This document shows positions 44,992 to 55,015 of a DNA stretch of 64,000 nucleotides, in pieces (within the stretch, counting starts at the first letter, position 1; every line of letters starts with the position of its first letter). The stretch is from Ornithinibacillus gellani (GTDB lineage Bacteria; Bacillota; Bacilli; Bacillales; Amphibacillaceae), in contig NZ_QTSZ01000029.1 of NCBI RefSeq assembly GCF_003730295.1, positions 124,001 through 188,000 on the forward strand, written 5' to 3'. The notes beneath the pieces were generated by a model that did no database searches, was not told the origin of the DNA, and worked only from the letters and a program-made list of their open reading frames with translations. Both the position numbers and the translations under genes were made by a program.

Positions 44992-45175
44992 CTTGATCGT
45001 ACATGTATAAGTAGTTTTATCCTTGTCACCCCCTGATCATATAGAAGCATCAGGCAAAACTATCCTATCATTTCGATTTAATCCGTTTGCCAATTATAAT
45101 AATTGAAATTGGCTTCATATGAAGCGAATTATAGCCAGTCATGCAGCCATTGTCAATTGATTTTGACTTATTTTG

Positions 45176-45967
45176 CTATAATGCTTTTATCTGTCCACCG
45201 TCAACAAGCAATGATTGGCCTGTAATATACGTATTTGCCCAACTTGCGAAGAAAACGACTGTATTGGCGAACTCTTCCGGTTGGCCATAGCGCTTCATGG
45301 CTATCTCTTGCTCCGCTTGTTCCTGAAATGCATCTGGCGTAATATTGGCCCGCTTTGCCCGATCTTTATTTAATTCTAAGATGCGATCGGTTTCAATCGT
45401 ACCTGGACCGATTGTATTGATTAAAATATTCGCTTCACCCAGTTCTCGTGCCAATGATTTTGTTAAACCATTAATACCTGGTCGCATCGTATTGGACAAC
45501 ACCAAATGGTCAATCGACTGTTTAATAGATGAGGAAGATAAATTCACAATTCTTCCACCACCTTGCTTTTTCATATATGGTACAACTTCGCGAATTGCTC
45601 GAATAAAACTAAGTAAATTCAATTCAAAGGCATGGTACCAATCCTCATCACGCATCGACATAAAATCTCCGGCTGGCGGACCGCCTGCATTATTAATCAA
45701 TATGTCAACTCCACCGTATGTTTCGACTGTATGCTTGATAACCTGTTTAATTTGTTCAGGTTTTTTCACATCACATAGAACATACCGAACCTCCTGATTC
45801 CCTGTCTCCGATTTGATTTCTTTCACTGCTTGTTCCAATGCCGCTTCATTCCGACTACAAAGTACAACATTTGTCCCCTCTGCAGCGAGCCCTTTTGCAA
45901 TTGCTTTTCCGAGTCCTTTACTTGCGGCCAATACAACTGCCGTTTTTTCTGATAACTGTAAATCCAT
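45176..45967 (-). CDS. Atypical short-chain dehydrogenase/reductase
   Basis: This 263-aa protein has the dinucleotide loop AASKGLGKAIA, the NNAGGPP motif and the C-terminal GQSLLVDGG, all SDR features. The catalytic YxxxK motif is absent: no Tyr occurs between NLSSSS and GLTKSLARELG, where SNTMR stands instead. A subgroup of oxoacyl-ACP-reductase-like SDRs shares this. It may have a different mechanism or substrate. It follows the hpa operon terminator on the same strand; a link to aromatic catabolism is possible. GGGAGAGGA precedes the ATG at 45967. Confidence 0.8.
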   Translation of the reverse strand: MDLQLSEKTAVVLAASKGLGKAIAKGLAAEGTNVVLCSRNEAALEQAVKEIKSETGNQEVRYVLCDVKKPEQIKQVIKHTVETYGGVDILINNAGGPPAGDFMSMRDEDWYHAFELNLLSFIRAIREVVPYMKKQGGGRIVNLSSSSIKQSIDHLVLSNTMRPGINGLTKSLARELGEANILINTIGPGTIETDRILELNKDRAKRANITPDAFQEQAEQEIAMKRYGQPEEFANTVVFFASWANTYITGQSLLVDGGQIKAL

Positions 45968-46023
45968 TTCTGTCCTCTCCCTTCTACTTATTACCATACC
46001 CTACCACAAAACAAAGCAAGCAG

Positions 46024-46046
46024 AAAAAAACCCGCACAATTGCGGG
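46024..46046 (-). terminator. Terminator of the hpa operon
   Basis: On the minus strand CCCGCAATTGTGCGGG is followed by T7, 9 nt after the hpaF stop. Confidence 0.88.
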
Positions 46047-46054
46047 AGCTTTTC

Positions 46055-46444
46055 TTACCGTTTTTGATATCGTGCATGTATGGTGTTTTTTTTGAATGTT
46101 GGATTTGTAAATTCATATAGCTCTAACGATAAGGCAAAATGATCGGTCTGTAATAGGGAATGAAAATGAGATTCAAGTACATGAAATAGATGCTTACAAA
46201 CGGTCTCTTTCACTTCAACTGAACGTCCACTACCCATTTTTAGCGTAACATGAACAAAGGCATCCGCTGCTTCTGTACTATCTGCAATTACATAATCTTG
46301 CAGCATCACAGCACGAGAACGAATGCCTCCGGTGGGGAATATATCTCCTTCAGCAATCAACTGGGCATTTATCTTGTGGAGCAGAGGCGGAATATTCGCT
46401 TGTTCTTGTATATTCTTCGTATATTCCACGATAATATGTGGCAT
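46055..46444 (-). CDS. hpaF: 5-carboxymethyl-2-hydroxymuconate delta-isomerase
   Basis: This small 129-aa enzyme of the tautomerase superfamily isomerises 5-carboxymethyl-2-hydroxymuconate in the homoprotocatechuate pathway. Pro2, which becomes the N-terminal catalytic proline after Met removal, starts the sequence PHIIVEYTKNI. The GGIRSRAVMLQDY segment carries the conserved arginines. It is the last gene before the operon terminator. Confidence 0.88.
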   Translation of the reverse strand: MPHIIVEYTKNIQEQANIPPLLHKINAQLIAEGDIFPTGGIRSRAVMLQDYVIADSTEAADAFVHVTLKMGSGRSVEVKETVCKHLFHVLESHFHSLLQTDHFALSLELYEFTNPTFKKNTIHARYQKR

Positions 46445-46456
46445 ACTCTCCCTCCG

Positions 46457-47212
46457 TTATCCATTGAATTCATCATCAATGACTATATTTTCCAGTGCAC
46501 CTAAGCCCTCAATTTCTGTCACAACAACATCGCCATCGTGCACATGTACTGTTCCTTTCGGGGTACCCGTTAAAATAATATCGTTTTCCCGGAGCGTCAT
46601 AAAGCTACTTAAATAGGAAATAAGATATGGAATATCGAATACCATATCACTTGTATTACCATCTTGTTTTAATGCACCATTTACATACGTACGAATCCTA
46701 AGATTCATTGGATCAATTACATCTTTTGCCGGAACAAACCAGGGACCAATCGGTGTTAGCGTATCCCTATTTTTTACGAATAGATTTGGTCGGTAGTAAT
46801 TTTCCAAATAGTCCCGAAGCGCGTAGTCATTCGCAATCGTATAACCAGAAATATATTGATATGCATCCTCACGTGCGATATGCTTCGCCTGTTTACCAAT
46901 AATAACGGCTAATTCACATTCATAATGCATATACGTAACATCCAGTGGTTTTTGGGACTGGGATTTGTGACCGATGAAAGTATTCGGACCTTTCAAAAAC
47001 ACAAGTGGTTCTTTTGGTGCTTGAAAGCTAATTTCACTGGCATGATCCGCGTAATTTAAGCCCAAGGCAAAGACTGTTCCAGCTTGTACTGGTGGCAGCC
47101 ACACTACTTCCGATTGGGGAACGATTCTTCCATCGGCAAGCTTTAGCGTATGGTCCGGTAATTCCCAAGCATCATGCAATGCACCAAAGCAAGCTACACG
47201 TGCCTGTCTCAT
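46457..47212 (-). CDS. hpaG: HpaG-type hydratase/isomerase subunit (FAH family), second half
   Basis: A fumarylacetoacetate hydrolase-fold protein of 251 aa. Metal-binding residues are in the block HYECELAVIIGK and later NDYALRD; LTGTPKGTV closes the active site. It resembles the C-terminal half of E. coli C HpcE (2-hydroxyhepta-2,4-diene-1,7-dioate isomerase). The upstream gene supplies the other half. The two overlap by 4 nt (ATGA), so the bifunctional enzyme is split into two coupled genes. Confidence 0.82.
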   Translation of the reverse strand: MRQARVACFGALHDAWELPDHTLKLADGRIVPQSEVVWLPPVQAGTVFALGLNYADHASEISFQAPKEPLVFLKGPNTFIGHKSQSQKPLDVTYMHYECELAVIIGKQAKHIAREDAYQYISGYTIANDYALRDYLENYYRPNLFVKNRDTLTPIGPWFVPAKDVIDPMNLRIRTYVNGALKQDGNTSDMVFDIPYLISYLSSFMTLRENDIILTGTPKGTVHVHDGDVVVTEIEGLGALENIVIDDEFNG

Positions 47213-48000
47213 TTCCGCTCACCTCCAGGTTGATAGGCTTCTTCCTCAACCAATTGATTTTCCAAGCTCCCCATTTGATCGATGGTAATCGTTACCCGAT
47301 CACCAATTGCAGCTGTAGGAGCGGCATGTGGCAAGCCAACCAAAAGCATATCACCGGCAAATAGCGTCATAAAGCTGGTAACGTCTTGGATGAGCTGTTC
47401 AATGGGACGAATAAGGCAATCAAGCCTGCTTTCATGAACAATGCTGCCATTGATATAGGTAGCTATTTTTAATGATGAAATAGATGAAATTTGGTTCTTA
47501 TCGATGATCCATGGACCAGTTGGACAAAATCCATCACGCACTTTGTTGTATATTTGTGGTCGGTACATGCTATCATGCGGAACCGTCACATCATTAACTA
47601 TCGTATAGCCTTTTACATAGTCCATTGCCTCACTATACATTACATTTGTCGCATCACGCCCGATAACGACACCAAGCGTTCCGTTCATTTCTAATGCATC
47701 CACATGCTTTGGTACAGGGATGGGCTGTAAGTGAGCATTAACCGTATTTCGCGGCTTTATATACATGACCGGTCGCTTTGGTGGTGCTAGATAAGGCTTC
47801 TGTGTAAAATATTTTTCAAACCCGTCACGCTGCGCTTTAAAATTAAATACGACACCATATATAGAACCAGTAACTGGAGCCTGCCATGGTACAGCTGCCA
47901 CTGGTATTTCCTTCCCCTGCCATTGGAACGTATTGGATGTACCCACATGGATCTTCTCCAGCAGTTCAGAACTGTTAAACTTCGCCTGTGCTTCTAGCAA
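47209..48000 (-). CDS. hpaG: HpaG-type decarboxylase subunit (FAH family), first half
   Basis: A 263-aa FAH-fold protein matching the N-terminal half of HpcE/HpaG, the decarboxylase acting on 5-oxopent-3-ene-1,2,5-tricarboxylate. The active-site block is LEMNGTLGVVIGRDA, followed by VNDVTVPHDS. The frame is open to a TTG at 48021, but that codon overlaps the ribosome site GGAAAGGAG. The TTG at 48000, 8 nt downstream, is the better start. Confidence 0.8.
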   Translation of the reverse strand: MLEAQAKFNSSELLEKIHVGTSNTFQWQGKEIPVAAVPWQAPVTGSIYGVVFNFKAQRDGFEKYFTQKPYLAPPKRPVMYIKPRNTVNAHLQPIPVPKHVDALEMNGTLGVVIGRDATNVMYSEAMDYVKGYTIVNDVTVPHDSMYRPQIYNKVRDGFCPTGPWIIDKNQISSISSLKIATYINGSIVHESRLDCLIRPIEQLIQDVTSFMTLFAGDMLLVGLPHAAPTAAIGDRVTITIDQMGSLENQLVEEEAYQPGGERK

Positions 48001-48047
48001 TATACGATTTCTCCTTTCCAATTTTATATCTCTATGACCTTACTTCA

Positions 48048-49274
48048 TCAAGGCAGGATAAACGCAGCTGGATTCTGCAGTAATTCCGCCAGTCGATTCG
48101 TGAAGCCAATTGCTTGCGCACCATCCGCTATTCGATGATCAAATGAAAAAGATAGCTGTTGCACATAACGAATTCCCAGCTTATCACCCGGCATTACGAC
48201 AGGTTTTTTCTTCCTTTGATGAAGAACCAAATAAGCAGCCTGCCCTTTTGGGATAATTGGTGTTATTGCACTCCCGCCGGCATCCATCCGAATGATAAAA
48301 CATCCATGCAAACTTGCTCCGGTTTGTTTTCTGGCTGAGTAAGCCTTATCTAGCGATTGTGTTTGTTCCTTATGAAGGGTTGTAATGGATTTTTGATCAG
48401 CATCTGCAATCACAGAAATGATTTCTTCCTTATGATTCGTATTGACCAAACCAATATGGTAATTTCTCCATAATTGGATGACAGCATTTTCCTCGTCCAG
48501 CCTAGCATGAAAAATCCGGTAATCCTGTAAAGCGATTGCAACAGCTCGGATGAAAAATGCGATTAAGTCTATATGTTGGCCACCTTTTTCCAGCTCGATT
48601 TGCAAACCAACCAAATTCGTTACATCAATTTCATCAAAATGGGTGACATGTGGAATGGTTGAAACAGCCTGGCAGATTGTATTGCCCCTTAGTTGTTGTT
48701 CCTTGCAATACGGAATGTATTCCTCTGTTTCAAATCTATTTTCCGCGGTTAAAGGCAGCATATGATCCTCGGTTGCTACCGCTTGTTGTTCCATCGATTT
48801 TCGTTCTGGTGTGACATGTCCTCGTAAATACATGTCCACATCCTTCCGTAATATGCGTTTGTTTGGTCCAGAGCCTGGAATACGCTGTAATGAAACCCCT
48901 TTTTGTGACGCATACCGCCGAACAGATGGGGTCGCAATCATACGAAATGGACCTGCCATCTCCTGATGATCTTCTTGCTTGTTGAAACGAGCCTGCAACT
49001 GTTCCTGTCCAGGTGTAAGATTTTGCAAGGTCTGGCTCGCCAATGGTTCCAATTCCAAAAGGATGGTACCAACTGGAACGACACTGCCAGGTTCCCTATG
49101 AATGGTTGCAACCTTTCCTGCCGCTGGAGAAGGTATTTCGGCAACCATTTTATCTGTTTGCACCTCAATTAATGGCTGGTCTGTTACAACCTCATCCCCA
49201 ATTTGAACAAGGTATCGAAGAATTTCCCCCTCTGTCATTCCCTCTCCAATATCATGGAATGCCACCTCTACCAT
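48048..49274 (-). CDS. 2-oxoacid dehydrogenase E2 (dihydrolipoamide acyltransferase), orphan
   Basis: This 408-aa protein has an N-terminal lipoyl domain with Lys42 in VQTDKMVAEI, a short linker, a peripheral subunit-binding domain (ATPSVRRYASQKGVSLQRIPGS) and a catalytic domain ending in the His380 motif SFDHRIADGAQ. Such E2 cores pass acyl groups to CoA. No E1 or E3 gene is near. Sitting between phenylalanine dehydrogenase and hpaG genes, it may act on (4-hydroxy)phenylpyruvate, or share E1/E3 with the branched-chain complex; this is inference. Confidence 0.85.
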   Translation of the reverse strand: MVEVAFHDIGEGMTEGEILRYLVQIGDEVVTDQPLIEVQTDKMVAEIPSPAAGKVATIHREPGSVVPVGTILLELEPLASQTLQNLTPGQEQLQARFNKQEDHQEMAGPFRMIATPSVRRYASQKGVSLQRIPGSGPNKRILRKDVDMYLRGHVTPERKSMEQQAVATEDHMLPLTAENRFETEEYIPYCKEQQLRGNTICQAVSTIPHVTHFDEIDVTNLVGLQIELEKGGQHIDLIAFFIRAVAIALQDYRIFHARLDEENAVIQLWRNYHIGLVNTNHKEEIISVIADADQKSITTLHKEQTQSLDKAYSARKQTGASLHGCFIIRMDAGGSAITPIIPKGQAAYLVLHQRKKKPVVMPGDKLGIRYVQQLSFSFDHRIADGAQAIGFTNRLAELLQNPAAFILP

Positions 49275-49312
49275 GTTTACACGCCCCCTTTTTCAAATGC
49301 ATCTACTAGAGG

Positions 49313-50452
49313 TTATGTGCCGCGCACCTGCCATTTCGGACGTTTACTGTGCGAATAAAAGCTATTCCGTTTCGACTGTAATTCAAGATAACGCAAGCAT
49401 TTAGCATTGGCTGCAGCCACGGTTGTTTGACCTGTCATTGCAGCTTGTTCATAAATATCCAAAAGGGAATGATAAATTGCTTTTGTCTTTAATTTCACAC
49501 GTTCTTGATTCGGTTCATAAAGTTCATCAGCCACTTGAATTAATCCACCAGCATTCACAATATAATCTGGCGCATATAAGATGCCCTTATCCTGTAAAAC
49601 TTGAGCAAAGTGATCTGCTGCTAATTGATTATTCGCTGATCCGACAATCGCTCTAACCTGGAATTGTTCCACAGTTGCAGTATGAATAATTCCCCCCACA
49701 GCACAAGGGATGAAAATATCAGCAGGGACTGCATAAATATCTTCCTGTTCCACAACCGTTACTTGCCCATCCTTTCCGCGTGTTACTACTTCACGAATGG
49801 ATTGGTCATCCACGTCGGTCACATATAGACTTGCCCCCGCTTCTAATAAATAGGTCGCTACTTTGGAACCGACCTTTCCAAGTCCTTGTAATGCATAAGT
49901 ATAATCCGCTAGATTTGTATGTTTATCTAAATGATAGACCGTTGCTTTCAAGCCATTTACAACACCTTCAGCAGTAGGAATAGAAGAATCTCCACTACCA
50001 CCATAAGCCTCTGGTATTCCATTTATATATGGCGTTTCCTTCATGGCTTGCACAAAATCATCCATCGTTGTTCCCATATCCGTACCTGTATAAAATCGAC
50101 CATTTAATGCATCCACATACTGGCCAAAAGCTCGAAACAAAGCCGGTGTTTTATCTGTCTTCGGATCCCCGATAATCACCGCTTTACCACCACCAAAATC
50201 CAAATCTGCAGCAGCACATTTATATGTCATTCCTTCAGATAAGCGCAGCACATCATCTAGTGCATGGATCCAGCTTTGGTATGGGTACATCCGGGTTCCA
50301 CCAAGTGCTGGACCAAGGGTTGTATCGTGTATGGCAATAATTGCTTGCAGTCCTGTAGCTGGATCATTACAGAATACAACCTGTTCATGACTAGAAATTG
50401 TATCAAATATATCTATCGCTACCGTATTTGATGCATTCATTTGTGGCTTCAT
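49313..50452 (-). CDS. Phenylalanine dehydrogenase
   Basis: This 379-aa NAD-dependent enzyme of the Glu/Leu/Phe/Val dehydrogenase family oxidatively deaminates L-phenylalanine (and often tyrosine) to the arylpyruvate. Catalytic Lys78 and Lys90 lie in [20 protein letters not shown] and Asp125 in YTGTDMGT; the NAD loop is GLGKVGSK. The C-terminal [13 protein letters not shown] block is typical of bacillary phenylalanine dehydrogenases rather than leucine dehydrogenases. In the hpa operon it would feed aromatic amino acids into the pathway. Confidence 0.85.
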   Translation of the reverse strand: MKPQMNASNTVAIDIFDTISSHEQVVFCNDPATGLQAIIAIHDTTLGPALGGTRMYPYQSWIHALDDVLRLSEGMTYKCAAADLDFGGGKAVIIGDPKTDKTPALFRAFGQYVDALNGRFYTGTDMGTTMDDFVQAMKETPYINGIPEAYGGSGDSSIPTAEGVVNGLKATVYHLDKHTNLADYTYALQGLGKVGSKVATYLLEAGASLYVTDVDDQSIREVVTRGKDGQVTVVEQEDIYAVPADIFIPCAVGGIIHTATVEQFQVRAIVGSANNQLAADHFAQVLQDKGILYAPDYIVNAGGLIQVADELYEPNQERVKLKTKAIYHSLLDIYEQAAMTGQTTVAAANAKCLRYLELQSKRNSFYSHSKRPKWQVRGT

Positions 50453-50491
50453 GCATCTATCCCCCTCCCTACTAGATTTCGCTCTAGTAGT

Positions 50492-50965
50492 CTATTTAAC
50501 AACCGAAGGCGCAATCGTTCTATATTTCCCTTCAAAAAAGGTAAGTGGTTCCCCGTCACGCAGGTATAGATCGGTAACACGCCCAATGTATAACGTATGA
50601 TCTCCAGCAACAACAGCATGATCAACCTCACAAGTAATGGCTGCAATCGCATCCTTAATGGTTGGCATATCTTGAAACCAATGAAAATCGATATTTTGTT
50701 TTTCCTTTATTTGCCCAGCAAAATAAGCAGACATATGCTGTTGATCTGCATTTAGCATACTAACTGCAAATTTTTTCGATTGCTGTAAATATTGATTCAT
50801 ATGTGCGTTTTCATCAATAGAAATCAGAACAAGCTTTGGGTTTAAAGAGACAGACATAAATGCATTTGCTGTCATACCATATGCTTCTTCGCCTATCATC
50901 GTTGTTATGACAGTAACACCTGTTGCAAATTTCCCCATGGCTGTCCTGAACGTATGATCATTCAC
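50492..50965 (-). CDS. hpaC: 4-hydroxyphenylacetate 3-monooxygenase reductase component
   Basis: A flavin reductase-like protein of about 157 aa (FATGVTVITT; GMTANAFMSVSLNPKLVLISID). It supplies reduced FAD to HpaB. The start is GTG at 50965, placed by GGGAGGG; an upstream ATG at 50980 lies before that site. Downstream of hpaD in the same operon. Confidence 0.87.
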   Translation of the reverse strand: MNDHTFRTAMGKFATGVTVITTMIGEEAYGMTANAFMSVSLNPKLVLISIDENAHMNQYLQQSKKFAVSMLNADQQHMSAYFAGQIKEKQNIDFHWFQDMPTIKDAIAAITCEVDHAVVAGDHTLYIGRVTDLYLRDGEPLTFFEGKYRTIAPSVVK

Positions 50966-50989
50966 AATGTACCCTCCCATTCTGATGGT

Positions 50990-51973
50990 CTAAATGATAA
51001 AGGTTGGCTTATGCTGCTCCAGCTTGGCAGGTTGTTCTACTACTGCTTCTTCCGTTAACACATGCAGCACAGTAGAAGCTTCTTGAAACCAGCAGTCTGG
51101 TGCTGCATGCCCCCAGAACGTTTGTCGCATCGGATCATCAATATCCCATTTTATTGGTTCAAAATCCGGGTCACTCGTTAAATAATCACCATTATATAGT
51201 TCAACACGATGTCCATCCGGATCTCGTAAATAGAGGAAAAAAGCATTGGATAGTCCATGCCTGCCTGGTCCACGTTCAATACTTTCACCATATCCCATAG
51301 CTGCGAGCACATCACATGTATGAATGAGTGCCAATGGGTCCGGTAACCAGAAACCTATATGATGGAGCCTCGGACCTGATCCATTCATAAACGCCTGATC
51401 GTGAACTGTCTGTTTACGATGCAGCCATGTTGCCCAAATGGCCCCCTCCTTGGTTTCGGTAAACTCTGAACAAGCAAATCCAAGCTGTTTTCGATAAAAT
51501 AGCTCCGCCTTACCAACATCAGGAACGAGACAATTGAAGTGGTCAATCCGTTGCATTCTTGACCCCTTATATAAATCGAACCGCTGTAGCAACCGCTCCA
51601 CTGTCTCCATTTCCGCAAAAAATTCCAATGGCAAGCCATTCACATCCTGTACCCGTAGTGCTCTGCCAACACCAAGCTGCTCGCCTTTTTCTATCCAAGC
51701 TACGGGTAATTGATGATGCTTAAATAATGCTGCCAACTGTTCCAAATCTTCTTCCGTAGCAACCTTATAACCTAGTACTTCCACTGCTGGTCTGTCAGCT
51801 TCTTTTAATACCAGGCTATGATGTCCATGCTCCTCTAAGCCTCGCAAATATAAACAAGTTCCATCATTAGCCGTTTCAATAAAGCCAAGTGCATCTACAT
51901 AGAACCGTCTAGAAGCTTCTAAATCGGTGACATGTAAAACGGCACGCGCGCAGCGAATAATGCTAAAATCCAC
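50990..51973 (-). CDS. hpaD: 3,4-dihydroxyphenylacetate 2,3-dioxygenase
   Basis: A type I extradiol dioxygenase with two vicinal-oxygen-chelate domains, 327 aa. It cleaves the homoprotocatechuate ring next to the hydroxyls. Metal ligands are His145 (RIDHF), a His at 204/205 (LHHIGFW) and Glu258 (HRVELYNGDY). The metal may be Fe(II) or Mn(II). The start is GTG with GGGGGGAG 7 nt upstream. Confidence 0.93.
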   Translation of the reverse strand: MDFSIIRCARAVLHVTDLEASRRFYVDALGFIETANDGTCLYLRGLEEHGHHSLVLKEADRPAVEVLGYKVATEEDLEQLAALFKHHQLPVAWIEKGEQLGVGRALRVQDVNGLPLEFFAEMETVERLLQRFDLYKGSRMQRIDHFNCLVPDVGKAELFYRKQLGFACSEFTETKEGAIWATWLHRKQTVHDQAFMNGSGPRLHHIGFWLPDPLALIHTCDVLAAMGYGESIERGPGRHGLSNAFFLYLRDPDGHRVELYNGDYLTSDPDFEPIKWDIDDPMRQTFWGHAAPDCWFQEASTVLHVLTEEAVVEQPAKLEQHKPTFII

Positions 51974-52003
51974 GTAAGCTCCCCCCGTTTGATCCTTCCA
52001 ACA

Positions 52004-53464
52004 TTACACCTTCATGCTAGAAGATTTTTTCAAAAAGTCGGCCACATAGTCCTTGTATGGTTGTTTGTCATACCCATCAAAATAGGTCATTCCCATCCGA
52101 ACCGGATCACCAAAAAAGTAATATTCATAATGTGCCTGTCTTGCGCCAAATGCACTTAACGTCATATCCCACGCTAAACGAAATAGCTGTACCCGTTCAT
52201 AACCCTCCAGGTTTTTCCCTTGTAAACCCCGATGGATGATTGGACCGATTTCTTCATGCTGAAAATCGGCTTCAGTTGGAATCCCCATTAAACCAGATGC
52301 TCCTAGAATTCTGACAATCTCCGTTAATTTAGGATAAATACGCGGATACCAATTTCTAGCAGCGTCCAAAGCGGCATAATCAGGAGTCATCGTGCCGGAT
52401 TGATCCAGCTTTGCTTGATGTTCTGCACGATACAAATGCGAACGCATCGTCTCCAGTGTCAGCATAATTTCTGTTCCCTTATCCTTGACGTGCTGGAATT
52501 GATCAATACCAATGGCATCCATCATACTTAGAGCCACGCCAAGAACAAATTCCGTTTTAACAATATTTTTTGCAACAACCTGATGGGCCATGTGCACGAC
52601 TGCGTTCGTTTCTCGGAAAGTTCGGTTACATACTGAGGCATTACCACAAACAAAAACACGCTCCCACGGAACAAAAACATGATCAAAGGATACAATCGCA
52701 TCCCCTTCTTCAAAACGTGAACCGAGTGGATGATCCCAGCTATTCTTTCCATAATCAAATGATTCACGGCTAATAAATTTAAGCCCTTCTGTGTGATTGG
52801 GAATCGCAAATGCCAAGGAATATGGATCATTGAGTTCTCCTGCTTTCTTCACGGTCGAAGGGAAGACTAATATTTCATCGGTGATGCCCCCTTGTGTTGC
52901 CAGCAGGCGAATCCCATCGACAATAATTCCATCATCCTGTTTCTCTACCAAATGTAATGCGACATTGGCATCTTTTTGTTCATGCTGCATTTTGGCACGA
53001 TTCACCTGGGGATGTATCAGTGTATGAGTAAGACTAATATCATGCTCCCTTGCATATTCATAATAATTTCTTGCATTTTCTGCAAATCTTGGATCCCCTT
53101 CAGCGAATAGGCTGTTATTCATTCCCATTGCCATAACCTCTGCATTCAAATAATCCGGTGATCTTCCCATCATGCCACCAGAGGTTCTTGCCCACTCCAT
53201 GATTGCTTCTCGTCGTTTTATTAAATCATCAATTGAAGTCGGTTGTAAAAATGTCATTCCAACTTTGTCACCAGTAGTTGGTGAATCATACAGCATTTTA
53301 TCTGGCTTTTCATATTGCAAATCATATAAATGAGCCATTGACCGTACGACATTTTTAAATGCTGGATGTTCTGTGATATCGTCAACACGTTCTCCGTGAA
53401 TGTACACATTGTTATTCGCTTTTTTTAGACCATCTATATATTCCTGACCTGTTTTTGCCGGCAT
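52004..53464 (-). CDS. hpaB: 4-hydroxyphenylacetate 3-monooxygenase, oxygenase component
   Basis: A 486-aa FADH2-dependent hydroxylase that converts 4-hydroxyphenylacetate to 3,4-dihydroxyphenylacetate. Family features include RSPDYLNAEVMAMG, the flavin region LTHTLIHPQVNRAK, ATQGGITDEILVFPS and the C-terminal WDMTLSAFGARQAHYEYYFFGDP (shown in part). It needs HpaC from the same operon. GAGGAGGG precedes the ATG. Confidence 0.93.
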   Translation of the reverse strand: MPAKTGQEYIDGLKKANNNVYIHGERVDDITEHPAFKNVVRSMAHLYDLQYEKPDKMLYDSPTTGDKVGMTFLQPTSIDDLIKRREAIMEWARTSGGMMGRSPDYLNAEVMAMGMNNSLFAEGDPRFAENARNYYEYAREHDISLTHTLIHPQVNRAKMQHEQKDANVALHLVEKQDDGIIVDGIRLLATQGGITDEILVFPSTVKKAGELNDPYSLAFAIPNHTEGLKFISRESFDYGKNSWDHPLGSRFEEGDAIVSFDHVFVPWERVFVCGNASVCNRTFRETNAVVHMAHQVVAKNIVKTEFVLGVALSMMDAIGIDQFQHVKDKGTEIMLTLETMRSHLYRAEHQAKLDQSGTMTPDYAALDAARNWYPRIYPKLTEIVRILGASGLMGIPTEADFQHEEIGPIIHRGLQGKNLEGYERVQLFRLAWDMTLSAFGARQAHYEYYFFGDPVRMGMTYFDGYDKQPYKDYVADFLKKSSSMKV

Positions 53465-53501
53465 GGTTCTTTCCCTCCTCTTTTATTTCCATCTCTTTCC
53501 A

Positions 53502-54995
53502 TCATTTACCGAACTGTGGTATCGCGTGATTACCGATTGCAACGTGAATCGCTTTTGGTTCTGTATAAAACTCCAGCAATGCAAAATGTCCGCCTTCACG
53601 ACCTATGCCACTTGCTTTCATGCCGCCAAAAGGAATTCTTAAATCACGTACGTTTTGCGCATTAATCCACAACATACCAGAGTCAATTGCTTGTGCGACT
53701 CGATGACCGCGTTTGATATCATTTGTCCAGACATAGCCTGCTAATCCATACTCCACATCATTGGCCATTTGAATCACTTCTTCTTCTGTATCAAAGCCAA
53801 TAACTGCCATAATTGGACCAAATATTTCATCCTGACATACCTTCATTTCATTGGTGGCATCCAAGAGTAATGTCGGTGGAACAAAATTGCCCGCCTTATG
53901 ATCAGCTGGAACCGTTCCTTGATAGACAGTACACCCCTCCTCCTTCGCTATTTTGATATAGTTTGTCACTTTATTATAATGACCGCGATCAATTAAAGGA
54001 CCGAGCTCTGTCTTTGTGTCCATTGGGTCACCAATCACAATTTGATCGACGCGTTCTTTCAATTTCTCTATAAACTTTTCTTTTATTCCTTGTTGTAAAA
54101 ACACCCTCGAGTTAGCCGTACAACGTTCACCATTAAATGAAAATATCCCCCAAACAGCAGCATCCAGGGCCTGTTCCATATCTGCATCATCAAATACAAT
54201 TAGTGGTGATTTCCCGCCAAGCTCCATCGATGTTTTTTTCAGTGAATCGGCAGCATTCCGAATAATTTCTTTGCCAGTGGTCGTTTCCCCCGTAAATGAA
54301 ATCGCTTTCACTTTTGCGTTTTTTACAAGTGCTTCTCCAGCAACCTCTCCGTACCCATGCACCACATTGAATACTCCTGCAGGAACACCAGCACGCTGGA
54401 TAATTTCTGCAAGCCGATTGGCGGACAAAGGAGACAGTTCAGCAGGCTTCAGTACAACCGTATTCCCACTAGCGAGTGCGGGTGCGACCTTCCAGGTTGT
54501 TAGCATAAACGGTGCATTCCATGGGGTAATGAGACCGACAACACCAAGTGGTTGATAAATTGTGTAATTAATAAAGTCTTGATCCACTGGATAGGCATCC
54601 CCATGCAATCTCGCTTGAACCATTCGTGAATAAAAACGAAAATTTTCTGCAGCCCTTGCTGCCATTTTTTTCGTTTGGCTAATTGGTAATCCTGAATCGA
54701 GGGACTCCAATAAAGCAATGTCTTCAGCCTCTTCATCAATGAGGTCTGCAATTCTTTCGATATAGGACATGCGCTCTTTCAGCTTCATCTTTCCCCAAGG
54801 TCCCTCATGAAATGCCTTTTCCGCGGCATCTACAGCTAATTCCACATCAGCTGCAGTCGCCATCGTAGTACGATTAGTGATATCATTTGTATATGGATTT
54901 CTATTTTCCTTTTGTTCCTCGGTTGTCGCATCTACAAATTCCCCATTGATATATAGCTGCACATCAGCTACTTTACAATGATTCATCTGGTTCAC
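53502..54995 (-). CDS. hpaE: 5-carboxymethyl-2-hydroxymuconate semialdehyde dehydrogenase
   Basis: A 497-aa NAD-dependent aldehyde dehydrogenase with Glu258 in MELGGKSP and the nucleophile Cys292 in NGERCTANSR; the NAD segment is ISFTGETTTGK. It oxidises the ring-cleavage semialdehyde in the hpa pathway. The assignment as hpaE rests on position between hpaB and the aldolase gene as well as on family. Confidence 0.9.
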   Translation of the reverse strand: MNQMNHCKVADVQLYINGEFVDATTEEQKENRNPYTNDITNRTTMATAADVELAVDAAEKAFHEGPWGKMKLKERMSYIERIADLIDEEAEDIALLESLDSGLPISQTKKMAARAAENFRFYSRMVQARLHGDAYPVDQDFINYTIYQPLGVVGLITPWNAPFMLTTWKVAPALASGNTVVLKPAELSPLSANRLAEIIQRAGVPAGVFNVVHGYGEVAGEALVKNAKVKAISFTGETTTGKEIIRNAADSLKKTSMELGGKSPLIVFDDADMEQALDAAVWGIFSFNGERCTANSRVFLQQGIKEKFIEKLKERVDQIVIGDPMDTKTELGPLIDRGHYNKVTNYIKIAKEEGCTVYQGTVPADHKAGNFVPPTLLLDATNEMKVCQDEIFGPIMAVIGFDTEEEVIQMANDVEYGLAGYVWTNDIKRGHRVAQAIDSGMLWINAQNVRDLRIPFGGMKASGIGREGGHFALLEFYTEPKAIHVAIGNHAIPQFGK

Positions 54996-55015
54996 CTACC
55001 TTTTTTAAACATGAA

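Noticed and set aside
47209-47212. Frameshift splitting a single HpaG gene
   Set aside because: Each part has its own ribosome site and a complete FAH fold; the 4-nt overlap is ordinary translational coupling.
49313-50452. Leucine dehydrogenase
   Set aside because: The C-terminal RNSF...KPKW-type block and the aromatic operon context fit phenylalanine dehydrogenase better, though specificity is not proven.
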